Assembly (NCBI GenBank): GCA_020725545.1
Contig: DYEV01000002.1
Coordinates: 1 to 64,000, forward strand
DNA from: Desulfobacca sp.
Lineage (GTDB): Bacteria; Desulfobacterota; Desulfobaccia; Desulfobaccales; Desulfobaccaceae
Reading direction: 5' to 3'
DNA: 64,000 bases
Shown here: positions 8,661 to 16,009 of the stretch, in pieces
Layout: each line of letters begins with the position of its first letter
How positions within the stretch are numbered: position 1 is the first letter of the stretch
Made by a program: the position numbers and the translations under genes
Notes under the pieces: model-generated
Seen by the model: only the letters and a program-made list of their open reading frames with translations
Databases searched by the model: none
What the model was told of the DNA's origin: nothing

Positions 8661-9117
8661 CAAGGGGGCCGCGGGTGAGCGTGATGACACCAGCGCCGCG
8701 ACCCTGCGTCAGATGCTGCCGGAGGCTTTTCAGGTGGCCCGGTATCAGGTAGTGCCGGACGAGCGGGAAGCCATTGCCACCGCCTTGGTGGAATGGTGTG
8801 ACCGGCATGGTCTGGACCTCATCCTGACCACCGGCGGCACCGGTCTGAGCCCTCGGGACGTCACCCCGGAAGCTACGCTGGCCGTCGTCGAACGGCTGGT
8901 CCCCGGCATCGCCGAGGCCATGCGGGCCGCCGGTCTGGCCCAGACCCCGCATGCCATGCTCTCACGGGCTGTTGCCGGTATACGCCGCCAGACCCTGATT
9001 ATCAATCTCCCGGGGAGCCCGAAGGCGGTGCGGCAAAATTTGGCGGTCGTCCTGCCGGCCTTGCCTCACGCCCTGGAAAAGATCAAAGGTTCTGACCGGG
9101 AATGCGGTGCGCCCTAA
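8629..9117 (+). CDS. mogA: Molybdopterin adenylyltransferase (MogA/MoaB family)
   Basis: Activates molybdopterin by adenylation before molybdate insertion. The 162 residues show the MoCF_biosynth fold: start MFRVGILTCSDKG, LILTTGGTGLSPRDVTPEATL (about 65-85), PGIAEAMR and INLPGSPKAVRQNL. I chose ATG 8629 rather than the ORF-track start at 8515, because the family begins with VGILTCSDKG and the extra residues would only be shadow translation of the MOSC gene. It overlaps the MOSC gene by 32 bases. A dispersed hairpin repeat follows its stop and may end the transcript. Confidence 0.92.
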   Translation: MFRVGILTCSDKGAAGERDDTSAATLRQMLPEAFQVARYQVVPDEREAIATALVEWCDRHGLDLILTTGGTGLSPRDVTPEATLAVVERLVPGIAEAMRAAGLAQTPHAMLSRAVAGIRRQTLIINLPGSPKAVRQNLAVVLPALPHALEKIKGSDRECGAP

Positions 9118-9120
9118 AAA

Positions 9121-9202
9121 GTTGCTGAAAAAGTTCTTTTGGGTGAGGGGGCAGGAAATACAGCCGTCTCTCCCCTCCCCCAACCCCCCCTGCAATCCCA
9201 AC
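9121..9202 (+). repeat. Dispersed intergenic hairpin repeat, copy A
   Basis: Begins GTTGCTGAAAAAGTTCTTTT a few bases after the mogA stop. It continues with GGGTGAGGGGG, then a C-rich arm CCCCTCCCCCAACCC that can pair with it, and ends ATCCCAAC. Related copies with the same G-rich then C-rich order follow other genes, at about 15126, 40620 and 46665. Confidence 0.6.
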
Positions 9203-9278
9203 GCGGGAATTGGCTTTGCCAAGAGGCAGGCACTTGGCTAATCTTGAGATGTCGCAACGACGAACCTGGAGGCCCGGC

Positions 9279-10577
9279 ATGGTCCGGTGGTGGGCAGGAT
9301 TCCTGCTTTTAGCCAGCATTATTTTGTCTTCCTGTGGACCGGCTGCGGCCGAGGAGCCGAGAGAAGTCTACGTTCTCACCGCCAGCGGTTCCATCAATCC
9401 CGGGATGGCCGAATTCATCCTGGACGGCCTCCAGACCGCCGAGAAGGGGCGGGCCGAAGCGTTGATCATCGAGCTGGATACCCCCGGTGGTCTGGACACC
9501 TCCATGCGTGAGATCGCCCAAGGGATTATTAATGCCAAGATCCCCGTGGTGGTCTTTGTCTCCCCTAAAGGGGCCCGGGCGGCTTCGGCCGGTTTGATCA
9601 TCACCTTGGCCAGCCACGTAGCGGCCATGGCGCCGGGGACCAATATCGGCGCGGCCCATCCGGTGGCCATCGGCACCGGCCAGATGGACAAGGAAATGGC
9701 CGCCAAAGTAGTGAATGACATGGCGGCCTATGTCCGTTCCCTGGCCGCAGAACGACAGCGCAATGCGGATTGGGCCGAAAAGGCGGTGCGCCAGAGTGTG
9801 TCCATCACGGCAGGGGAGGCTCAAAAACTGCGAGTCGTGGAAATCCTGGCCGACGATCTGCCAGACCTGCTGAAAAAGCTCGATGGTCGGGTGGTGCGCC
9901 TGCCTCAGGAAAGCCGCACCCTGAAAACGGCCAAAGCGACGGTGGTCACTTTTGAGCCCGGCCTGCGCCACCGGGTCTTGAAACGCTTGGCCGACCCCAA
10001 TATCGCCATCATCCTCATGATGATCGGTTTGGCCGGACTGTATTTTGAATTGGCCCACCCCGGCGCCGTCCTCCCTGGGGTTTTGGGCGGCATCTGTTTA
10101 TTGTTGGCTTTTTATGCCTTTCAAACCTTGCCGGTGAACTTCATCGGCCTGATGCTGCTGGTGTTGGGCTTTATCTTTTTTCTGTTGGAGATTTATGTGA
10201 CCAGCTATGGTCTGTTGTCCATTGCCGGCATCATTTCGCTGGCCCTGGGCGGCCTCATGCTCTATCGCAGCCAGGGGCCAGGAATGGCCATCTCCTTGAG
10301 CGTTCTGCTGACGGTGATTGGCACCATATCCCTGTTCTTTCTGGTGGTGACCGGTTTGGCGGTGCGGGCTCAGATGCAGAAGCCCATATCCGGCATGGCT
10401 GGTCTGGTGGGGGAGCAGGGGGTGGCCCTAACCGACCTCGATCCCGCCGGCAAAGTGTTGGTCCAAGGCACCTATTGGGACGCCCACGCGGAGGAATTCA
10501 TTCCAAAGAATACGCCGGTGGAGGTCGTCCGGATGCACGGTTTGCGGTTGGTGGTGCGACGTTTAGCCGATTCCTGA
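9279..10577 (+). CDS. nfeD: NfeD-family membrane serine protease (long form)
   Basis: A membrane-bound ClpP-type protease partnered with a stomatin-like protein. With the start at ATG 9279 (GGAGG 6 bases upstream) it has 432 residues. It opens with a signal sequence whose LSSC could be a lipobox. A ClpP-like domain follows, with LIIELDTPGGL and the nucleophile loop GARAASAG. Four or five hydrophobic helices follow (IAIILMMIGLAGLYFELAHPG, VLGFIFFLLEIYV) and then a C-terminal OB-like NfeD domain (GLVGEQGVALTDLDPAGKVLVQG). The ORF track starts at 9210, but that extension has no ribosome site. The slipin gene follows 15 bases on, the usual pairing. Confidence 0.92.
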   Translation: MVRWWAGFLLLASIILSSCGPAAAEEPREVYVLTASGSINPGMAEFILDGLQTAEKGRAEALIIELDTPGGLDTSMREIAQGIINAKIPVVVFVSPKGARAASAGLIITLASHVAAMAPGTNIGAAHPVAIGTGQMDKEMAAKVVNDMAAYVRSLAAERQRNADWAEKAVRQSVSITAGEAQKLRVVEILADDLPDLLKKLDGRVVRLPQESRTLKTAKATVVTFEPGLRHRVLKRLADPNIAIILMMIGLAGLYFELAHPGAVLPGVLGGICLLLAFYAFQTLPVNFIGLMLLVLGFIFFLLEIYVTSYGLLSIAGIISLALGGLMLYRSQGPGMAISLSVLLTVIGTISLFFLVVTGLAVRAQMQKPISGMAGLVGEQGVALTDLDPAGKVLVQGTYWDAHAEEFIPKNTPVEVVRMHGLRLVVRRLADS

Positions 10578-10592
10578 AAAAGGAGAGAGAGT

Positions 10593-11357
10593 ATGGCCTT
10601 TTCCCCTATTATCATTCTGGTCCTGGTGGTTTTTTTCCTGTTCAGTGCCATCAAAATCCTCAATGAATTTGAACGCGGGGTTATCTTTCGATTGGGCCGG
10701 GCCTTGCATGAGGCGAAAGGTCCTGGCGTCATTATCCTCATCCCCATCATCGATCAGATGCGCAGGGTCAACCTGCAGATCGTCACCTATGATGTGCCGA
10801 CCCAGGATGTCATTACCCGGGATAACGTCAGCGTCAAGGTGAATGCCGTGGTCTATTTCAAGGTGATGGACCCCATCAAAGCGATTATCGAAGTGCAGGA
10901 CTACTTCCAGGCCACGGCCTTATTGGCCCAGACCACCCTGCGGAGTGTCTGCGGCCAGTCGGAGTTGGATGAACTGCTCTCAGCCCGGGAGAAAATCAAT
11001 CTGAAGCTGGCCGAAATCCTGGACCAGCACACCGACCCCTGGGGGGTCAAGGTGACTCTCGTGGAGGTCAAGGCCATTGACCTGCCCATCGAAATGCAGC
11101 GGGCTATGGCCCGCCAGGCGGAGGCCGAACGGGAACGCCGGGCCAAAGTCATTGCTGCAGAAGGGGAGTTCCAGGCAGCCGCCAAGTTGTCCGAGGCCGC
11201 CCACATCATGGCCAAGGAACCCATCACCCTGCAGTTGCGGTATCTCCAGACGCTGCGGGAAATTGCCGCGGAAAAAAATTCCACAACCCTGTTCCCCATT
11301 CCCATTGATCTGCTGACGCCCTTCATTAAACTTGCAGACAAACTCAAAAGTGAATAA
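10593..11357 (+). CDS. Slipin / stomatin-like SPFH protein
   Basis: A 254-residue membrane protein with one N-terminal helix ([15 protein letters not shown]) and a Band 7/SPFH domain: [39 protein letters not shown] and [26 protein letters not shown] coiled-coil Ala/Glu-rich stretch follows ([25 protein letters not shown]). It is the bacterial slipin usually encoded with NfeD, which can cleave its C-terminal region in studied archaeal pairs. It has a good GGAGAGAG ribosome site. The gene is followed by a MITE-like palindromic repeat. Confidence 0.93.
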   Translation: MAFSPIIILVLVVFFLFSAIKILNEFERGVIFRLGRALHEAKGPGVIILIPIIDQMRRVNLQIVTYDVPTQDVITRDNVSVKVNAVVYFKVMDPIKAIIEVQDYFQATALLAQTTLRSVCGQSELDELLSAREKINLKLAEILDQHTDPWGVKVTLVEVKAIDLPIEMQRAMARQAEAERERRAKVIAAEGEFQAAAKLSEAAHIMAKEPITLQLRYLQTLREIAAEKNSTTLFPIPIDLLTPFIKLADKLKSE

Positions 11358-11368
11358 GATAAGGAGGC

Positions 11369-11489
11369 TTTTGCAAAATTCCCTTGTTTTACTCTTTGTC
11401 ATTCTGAGCGAAAGGGAAGAATCTCATGTTTATCGGTTATCAAGATCCTTCACTTCGTTCAGGATGACAATCACACCCATTTTGCAAAA
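11369..11489. mobile_element. MITE-like palindromic repeat
   Basis: The outer ends are identical TTTTGCAAAA boxes (11369-11378 and 11480-11489). Inside, GTCATTCTGAGCGAA (from 11398) is nearly the reverse complement of TTCGTTCAGGATGAC (to 11468), so the core folds into a long hairpin. GTCATTCTGAGCGAA...GAATCTC sequences recur as REP-like elements in many bacterial genomes. No coding potential is present. Confidence 0.65.
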
Positions 11490-11522
11490 ATCTCTAAGTT
11501 TTCGATTTTACAGATAGGTAGG

Positions 11523-11864
11523 ATGCGTATGGGAAAAAAAGAGAAGAAGGAAAAGAAGGAAAAACCTCTGGACCGTATGACCGCCAAGGAACTCCGGGAG
11601 TATGCCCTTACCCTGGGGGAGATTGTCGGCGTCCATGGTATGAACAAAGAGGAGCTCATCGCCGCCATTAAAGAGATCAAAGGCATCAGCGATGAGGGTC
11701 CCAAGGCCGCCAAATCCCTGAATGTGCGGGAATTGAAAGAAAAAATCAAGGAGCTGCGGGCCCGCAAAGCAGAAGCCCGGACTGCCGCAGCAACACGGCA
11801 AACCATCGATATCTTCCGGAAGCGGATTAATCGGTTAAAGAAACGGACCCGCAAGGCCGCCTAA
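11523..11864 (+). CDS. Small basic Rho N-terminal-domain-like protein
   Basis: 113 residues. A Lys/Glu run (GKKEKKEKKEKP) is followed by a helical segment, MTAKELREYALTLGEIVGVHGMNKEELIAAIKE, with the pattern of the Rho_N/SAP-like helix-extended-loop-helix. A second, shorter copy follows (LNVRELKEKIKELRARKAEA), then a strongly basic tail (FRKRINRLKKRTRKAA). Both the fold and the charge suggest nucleic-acid binding. ATG 11529 is an alternative start. It lies between the MITE-like repeat and the cNMP fusion gene. The function is not known. Confidence 0.72.
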   Translation: MRMGKKEKKEKKEKPLDRMTAKELREYALTLGEIVGVHGMNKEELIAAIKEIKGISDEGPKAAKSLNVRELKEKIKELRARKAEARTAAATRQTIDIFRKRINRLKKRTRKAA

Positions 11865-11904
11865 AGGACTGAGTCACCATCGAGGTGGAAAGGGATCACC
11901 GGTT

Positions 11905-13380
11905 ATGGCTTCAGCAGAGAAGACACCCGATAGCAGCCCGGCGGAGCACGGAGGCACGCCTGCGCCTCTCAGCCCGATAACCCTCACCATCAGTGAGATC
12001 GGCGTCCAAAAGACCTTCGCCAAAGGCACCATTATCGTCCGCCAGGGCGATCTGCCGGATAATTTTTATGTCATCCGGCAGGGCCGGGTCAAAGTGTTTC
12101 GCCTCAGTCCTGAAGGCATCCGCACCGATCTCACGGAATTGGGCGCCGGAGCCTATTTCGGCGAGTTGGCCATTGTCACCGGGCAGCCCCGCACCGCTTC
12201 GGTAGAAGCCGCCGAAGATACGGTTCTCACAGAAATCAGCCGGGAAGAGTTTGATAAGCTGCTGGATGACAATCCGCCTTTGGCTCGGCAGATTATCAAG
12301 CAACTGACCGAATGGCTGGTGGGAGCGGATAAGCGCCTGGAAAAAGAGACTGTCCATCAGGTGAGGATTCGGGAAGTCTCCTGGTTTGATTTTGTCCTGA
12401 TCGGCGGTTTGAGCATTATCTTTGCCCTGATCTTCAATTTCTACAATGATAATCAGATACCGTTGATTCAAGGCTGGGGCCGGGCCGAGACCGTCAAAGA
12501 GATTGCCCTGCAGGAAGCCCTGGCGAAGTATAAGGCCGGGGAATTGATCGTCATTGACGCCCGCAAAGACAGTTTTTTCCAACAGAAGCATATTAAAGGG
12601 GCTGAAAATTTCCAGGTAGTCTTTTTCGACCTGATGGCGCCCATGTTCCAATTCCGGCTGGAGCAGAGGCAGGCCACCCCGGAGACCCCCATGCTGATCG
12701 TCGGCGGCACCCTGAGCCGACGCTTTGATCTGGACCTGGCCCACGCCCTGAAAGATTTGGGCTATGAAAATGTCATGGTCTTGGCCGGAGATTATACCGC
12801 CTGGGAGAAGGCCTTCCCGGTGGAGGAAAAGCCGCCCAAACCGCCCATGCCCATGCATTTTGGCATCGCCGGCCTGTTGGAGTGGATACCGGTCGCCATT
12901 TTTGTGCTGATTCTCATCCCCCCGGTGCGCCGCAGTCCGTATCTGGCCATATTCTGCCGGCTGCTCCTGGGCGTCATCTTTATCCAATTCGCCCTCAGCA
13001 AGATCATGCGGCCGGCGGTTTTTGCTTTAAACGTGGTGGAATATCAGATGATGCCGGCTTGGGGGGTCAATCTCTGGGCCCTCATCCTCCCCTGGGCCGA
13101 ATTAGTGGCCGGTCTCTTCCTCATCTTAGGCATCCGCACCCGCACCGCCGCCATCTTTATCGGCGGGATGAACGTCATCTTCATTGTGGGGTTGGTCAAT
13201 GCCATCCTGCATCAATATCCCATCAACTGCGGTTGCGTGGGTGAAGTGGGCGAGCCGGTGAACTGGTGGAAAGTCTTGAAGAATACCGGCATGCTGCTCA
13301 TGGCGGTGCAGATTTACTTCTATGATCGCCTCTTTGTCCTGGATCGGGGCGGGTTTATCTGGCGGGAGAGAAAAATATGA
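11905..13380 (+). CDS. Fusion of cNMP-binding, rhodanese-like and MauE/DoxX membrane domains
   Basis: 491 residues with an uncommon domain order. Residues 25-145 are a Crp-like cyclic-nucleotide-binding domain (GTIIVRQGDLPDNFYVI, YFGELAIVTGQPRTASVEA) with no DNA-binding helix-turn-helix after it. A membrane helix follows at about 165-182. Residues 190-305 are rhodanese-like (LIVIDARKDSFFQQKHIKGA, LGYENVMVLAGDYTAWEKA), but the active-site loop reads IVGGTLSRR with no cysteine, so sulfur transfer is unlikely. Residues 325-480 are a four-helix MauE/DoxX-type domain with a CGC motif (INCGCVGEVGEP). Its stop overlaps the ATG of the next lipoprotein. A redox or sulfur-sensing membrane role is inference. 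Confidence 0.85.
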   Translation: MASAEKTPDSSPAEHGGTPAPLSPITLTISEIGVQKTFAKGTIIVRQGDLPDNFYVIRQGRVKVFRLSPEGIRTDLTELGAGAYFGELAIVTGQPRTASVEAAEDTVLTEISREEFDKLLDDNPPLARQIIKQLTEWLVGADKRLEKETVHQVRIREVSWFDFVLIGGLSIIFALIFNFYNDNQIPLIQGWGRAETVKEIALQEALAKYKAGELIVIDARKDSFFQQKHIKGAENFQVVFFDLMAPMFQFRLEQRQATPETPMLIVGGTLSRRFDLDLAHALKDLGYENVMVLAGDYTAWEKAFPVEEKPPKPPMPMHFGIAGLLEWIPVAIFVLILIPPVRRSPYLAIFCRLLLGVIFIQFALSKIMRPAVFALNVVEYQMMPAWGVNLWALILPWAELVAGLFLILGIRTRTAAIFIGGMNVIFIVGLVNAILHQYPINCGCVGEVGEPVNWWKVLKNTGMLLMAVQIYFYDRLFVLDRGGFIWRERKI

Positions 13381-13751
13381 GTCGATCCGTATGGCAACGG
13401 TTGCCCCTGGGTCTGGTTCTCCTCGGTTGCCTGGGGTTTTGGGCCTGTGGTGAATCCCGGCTCCCCTTTGTGGGCACATACAAAACCGCTGAGCCCATTG
13501 CTAATAAGGGACATATCGAACTGGTGCTGAAGGACAATGGCGAGGCCGATTGGAATTGGGTGGACGAAAACCGTTCGGTAAAATTAAAATGGCGGGTTCA
13601 AGATGGCCGAGTTTGGCTCTATTTCAAAGAAGGCGTCATCCTCATCGGCACTCCTACGAATGGCAGCAAAATTTTAGCCCTCAACATCTCCGGCGAATGG
13701 CACGAGGGTTGCCCCGTGGAGAAATGTATTTATTTCACCCGCGTGAAGTGA
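13377..13751 (+). CDS. Small lipoprotein, function unknown
   Basis: 124 residues. A basic start and hydrophobic stretch (LPLGLVLLGCLGFWACG) end in a lipobox-like FWAC, so the mature protein probably begins at Cys25. The rest is beta-rich, with GTYKTAEPIANKGHIELVLKDNG, KLKWRVQDGRVWLYFK and a late pair of cysteines (GCPVEKC). The pattern looks like a small lipocalin or calycin-like beta-sandwich, but I do not recognise a family. The ATGA overlap with the upstream fusion gene indicates coupled translation, so the two products probably work together at the membrane. Confidence 0.75.
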   Translation: MSRSVWQRLPLGLVLLGCLGFWACGESRLPFVGTYKTAEPIANKGHIELVLKDNGEADWNWVDENRSVKLKWRVQDGRVWLYFKEGVILIGTPTNGSKILALNISGEWHEGCPVEKCIYFTRVK

Positions 13752-13905
13752 TCAGACTGAAATTCCTCTATTTCTGCAGAAACCGGCTTCCAGGCGCGCT
13801 GTTTGCACCAGTCAGCCAAGGGCTTCGGCTAGGGGGCGACCTCCCGGCTCTCTGCCGGCCGGAATGGCCAACCCGCGTCATATGCTCACAGGGAAAGGTT
13901 TCGGG

Positions 13906-15117
13906 GTGAAACCACTGCGACAATCTAGGTGGGGTATCCTTGCTTTAGCCATAAGTTGGTTGGTTTTAGTGCCCCTGACAGTTCTGGCCCAAAGCGATAA
14001 CTTGATCATCTCCCGATTAGGGCTCAGTCAGGTCCAGGGAACCACCTTTTTGACCATGATCCTCAGCCGACCGGAACAGCCCACGATTCAGCCGGTAGTG
14101 GACCCGCAGGCCCCACAGTTGATCATTGATTTCCCGCAGGCTCGCGTTTTTGACGTTCCCGTGGTCCAGGCCGGCGATGACCAGCTCATCAAACAAGTAA
14201 GGACCATGGCCATCCCCGGCGGCGATGGCGTCAGGATTGTGGCTGAACTTGTCCCCGGCCGGCCGTACACGTATTGGCGCAGCAGCCGGACCTCACCCCG
14301 GGGCGGCTATCAATTTGTGCTGGGGATCAGGCCTGATGCCGCCGCCCCACCGCCGGCCGCAACGGCGCGTCCAGCACTCCCCAAGATCGCGGAACCGGCT
14401 CCAGCGCCGCCCCCGTTGCCGACGCGTTCCTACGAACCGGGGCCGACGGCCGGTCCCCGGCCCTCTGGAGAACCACAAGGTGGCCCCCCCCGTACCCCCG
14501 AATACGATTATCGTCGTCCCACGTCCGGCACCATGGCCGAAATCTATAACCTCATGCCGGGTGCCGGGCCAGTATTGGAATTTTTGGAGCGTCAGGGTTG
14601 GAATGCCCAAAAAGACAACGCCGGCCGCAAAGGCAGCCCGGCCAGCCAACGCTTTGTCATGACCAATGCTTCGCACCCTGACCTCTCCATCGCCGCAGAG
14701 CACATCCCCACAAGGGCTGGCAGTGCCCCCAGCATTAATATCATCGCCGTGTCCACCGATAAACTGGCGGACCGCGACGCAGACAAATACCGGCAGATGG
14801 TGCGTTGGGATCTGTCTACCATCAAAAAACACTTTGAAGATATCGGGGATTATTATGACGACGGCTTGAAGCCCTTGCGCATCCGTTTGCGGGAACGGAC
14901 CAAGGCCGTTTTTTCGCGGGAATTCCAGTTCCTGCAGCAATTCATCGACGCAGCCGTACCCCAAAAACCGGAACTAGCCGCTCAGATCAAGAAACACCTC
15001 GACGAAAAGGTCAACAAACGCCTGGAGGGGGCGCAATACACCGAATCGGAAGATCCGCTGGTTATCTTCGATATGACGGACTTCTATACGCTGCGGGTTT
15101 ACTTCATCGGCCGGTAG
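13906..15117 (+). CDS. Secreted AMIN-domain protein with unknown C-terminal domain
   Basis: With GTG 13906 as start the protein has 403 residues and a standard signal peptide (KPLRQSRWGILALAISWLV...VLAQ). The ORF-track ATG at 13864 would add 14 residues before it. Mature residues resemble an AMIN domain, a periplasmic fold that binds peptidoglycan or envelope parts (FLTMILSRPEQPTI, LIIDFPQARVFDVPVV, VRIVAELVPGRPYTYW). A Pro/Ala-rich linker of roughly 75 residues follows. The C-terminal 200 residues (IYNLMPGAGPVLEFLERQGW, KYRQMVRWDLSTIKKHFEDI) are not recognised. An envelope role is likely but undefined. Confidence 0.8.
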   Translation: MKPLRQSRWGILALAISWLVLVPLTVLAQSDNLIISRLGLSQVQGTTFLTMILSRPEQPTIQPVVDPQAPQLIIDFPQARVFDVPVVQAGDDQLIKQVRTMAIPGGDGVRIVAELVPGRPYTYWRSSRTSPRGGYQFVLGIRPDAAAPPPAATARPALPKIAEPAPAPPPLPTRSYEPGPTAGPRPSGEPQGGPPRTPEYDYRRPTSGTMAEIYNLMPGAGPVLEFLERQGWNAQKDNAGRKGSPASQRFVMTNASHPDLSIAAEHIPTRAGSAPSINIIAVSTDKLADRDADKYRQMVRWDLSTIKKHFEDIGDYYDDGLKPLRIRLRERTKAVFSREFQFLQQFIDAAVPQKPELAAQIKKHLDEKVNKRLEGAQYTESEDPLVIFDMTDFYTLRVYFIGR

Positions 15118-15125
15118 GAGAGAAG

Positions 15126-15184
15126 GTTGTTGAAAAAGTGCTTTTAGGGGAAGAGGCCAAAGAAAAGAAACCTGCCCCTTTTCC
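15126..15184 (+). repeat. Dispersed intergenic hairpin repeat, copy B (diverged)
   Basis: GTTGTTGAAAAAGTGCTTTTAGGGG follows the AMIN gene stop and matches the start of copy A (GTTGCTGAAAAAGTTCTTTT). AGGGGAAGAGG can pair with CCTGCCCCTTTT, giving a hairpin ending in T's. The terminal TCCCAAC of the other copies is absent here. Confidence 0.45.
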
Positions 15185-15208
15185 TGAAAAGAGGGTGCCT
15201 AGAAATCT

Positions 15209-15934
15209 TCAGACCGCTTCTTTGGGGGTCAACTCAAAGAAGAGGATCTTTTTATCGCCCTCGGCTTGGCGTAGTTTCTTCTCCTGAAAGCGCACATTAT
15301 AGAGAGGCTTGGCCAGTTCAATAAAAGCCTGGGGGCCCCTGCTGCGGAGGCCTTGGGTCAGATAAATCTTGCCTCCCGGCCTGAGATATCTCCGAAAAAT
15401 CTGTAAGAGCTGGGCAAAAGAGGCGGGTTCATAGAGAATATCAGAGCCGACCAGCCAGGAAAACTGCCCCGCCAGTTGGGGGTCATGCCAGTCAAGATAT
15501 TCCACCCGGACATTTGCCAGGCGGTTCTGCCAGGCGCTCAGGCGAGCAAACGTTAAGGCATCGGGGATGGTATCCGTAATGGTCACCTGGTGCCCCCGGG
15601 CCGCGGCCGCCAAGCCGGCAAAACCCAGGCCGGCGCCCAGCTCCAGGATGGTTTGGTCTGACTGCGGCGGTTGTTTTACCAAAAAATCCGCCAAGACCAA
15701 AGCGCCGTCCCAGACCATGGCCCAATAGGGAAAATTTTCCAAGGAAAGGTGTTGGGCTTCCATATGGTGCACCAGATAGGATTCCAAATCAGCCATCTGG
15801 AGCAATTTCAGCTTAATGGGGCCCACCTGGATATCGGCCCACTCCAATTGATAGCGCTGGGCCAGGTCCTCGAAGAGGTGTTGCGCGGCATCGGCAGTCA
15901 ACATGTCATATCCGAAGTATGGTTTGCACAGCAT
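15209..15934 (-). CDS. Class I SAM-dependent methyltransferase
   Basis: 241 residues with a Rossmann-type methyltransferase core. Motif I is ILELGAGLGFAGLAAAARG, the acidic strand 2 end is ITDTIPDAL, and SDILYEP marks strand 4. A late LRPGGKIYLTQG forms strand 5. The NFPYWAMVWDGALVLADFL segment before motif I resembles the METTL21/nicotinamide N-methyltransferase-like family, which often modifies lysine or small amines. The start may instead be the internal ATG about 10 residues in (MLTADAAQ). It stands between the AMIN gene and the Lon-like protease, both separate units. The substrate is unknown. Confidence 0.82.
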   Translation of the reverse strand: MLCKPYFGYDMLTADAAQHLFEDLAQRYQLEWADIQVGPIKLKLLQMADLESYLVHHMEAQHLSLENFPYWAMVWDGALVLADFLVKQPPQSDQTILELGAGLGFAGLAAAARGHQVTITDTIPDALTFARLSAWQNRLANVRVEYLDWHDPQLAGQFSWLVGSDILYEPASFAQLLQIFRRYLRPGGKIYLTQGLRSRGPQAFIELAKPLYNVRFQEKKLRQAEGDKKILFFELTPKEAV

Positions 15935-16009
15935 GAATCGTCAAGGATGCCCAAGATATAGTATGCCATCCTCCTATTGCTTACTGGCCCCTGGTCCCTG
16001 ACCCCCTCT

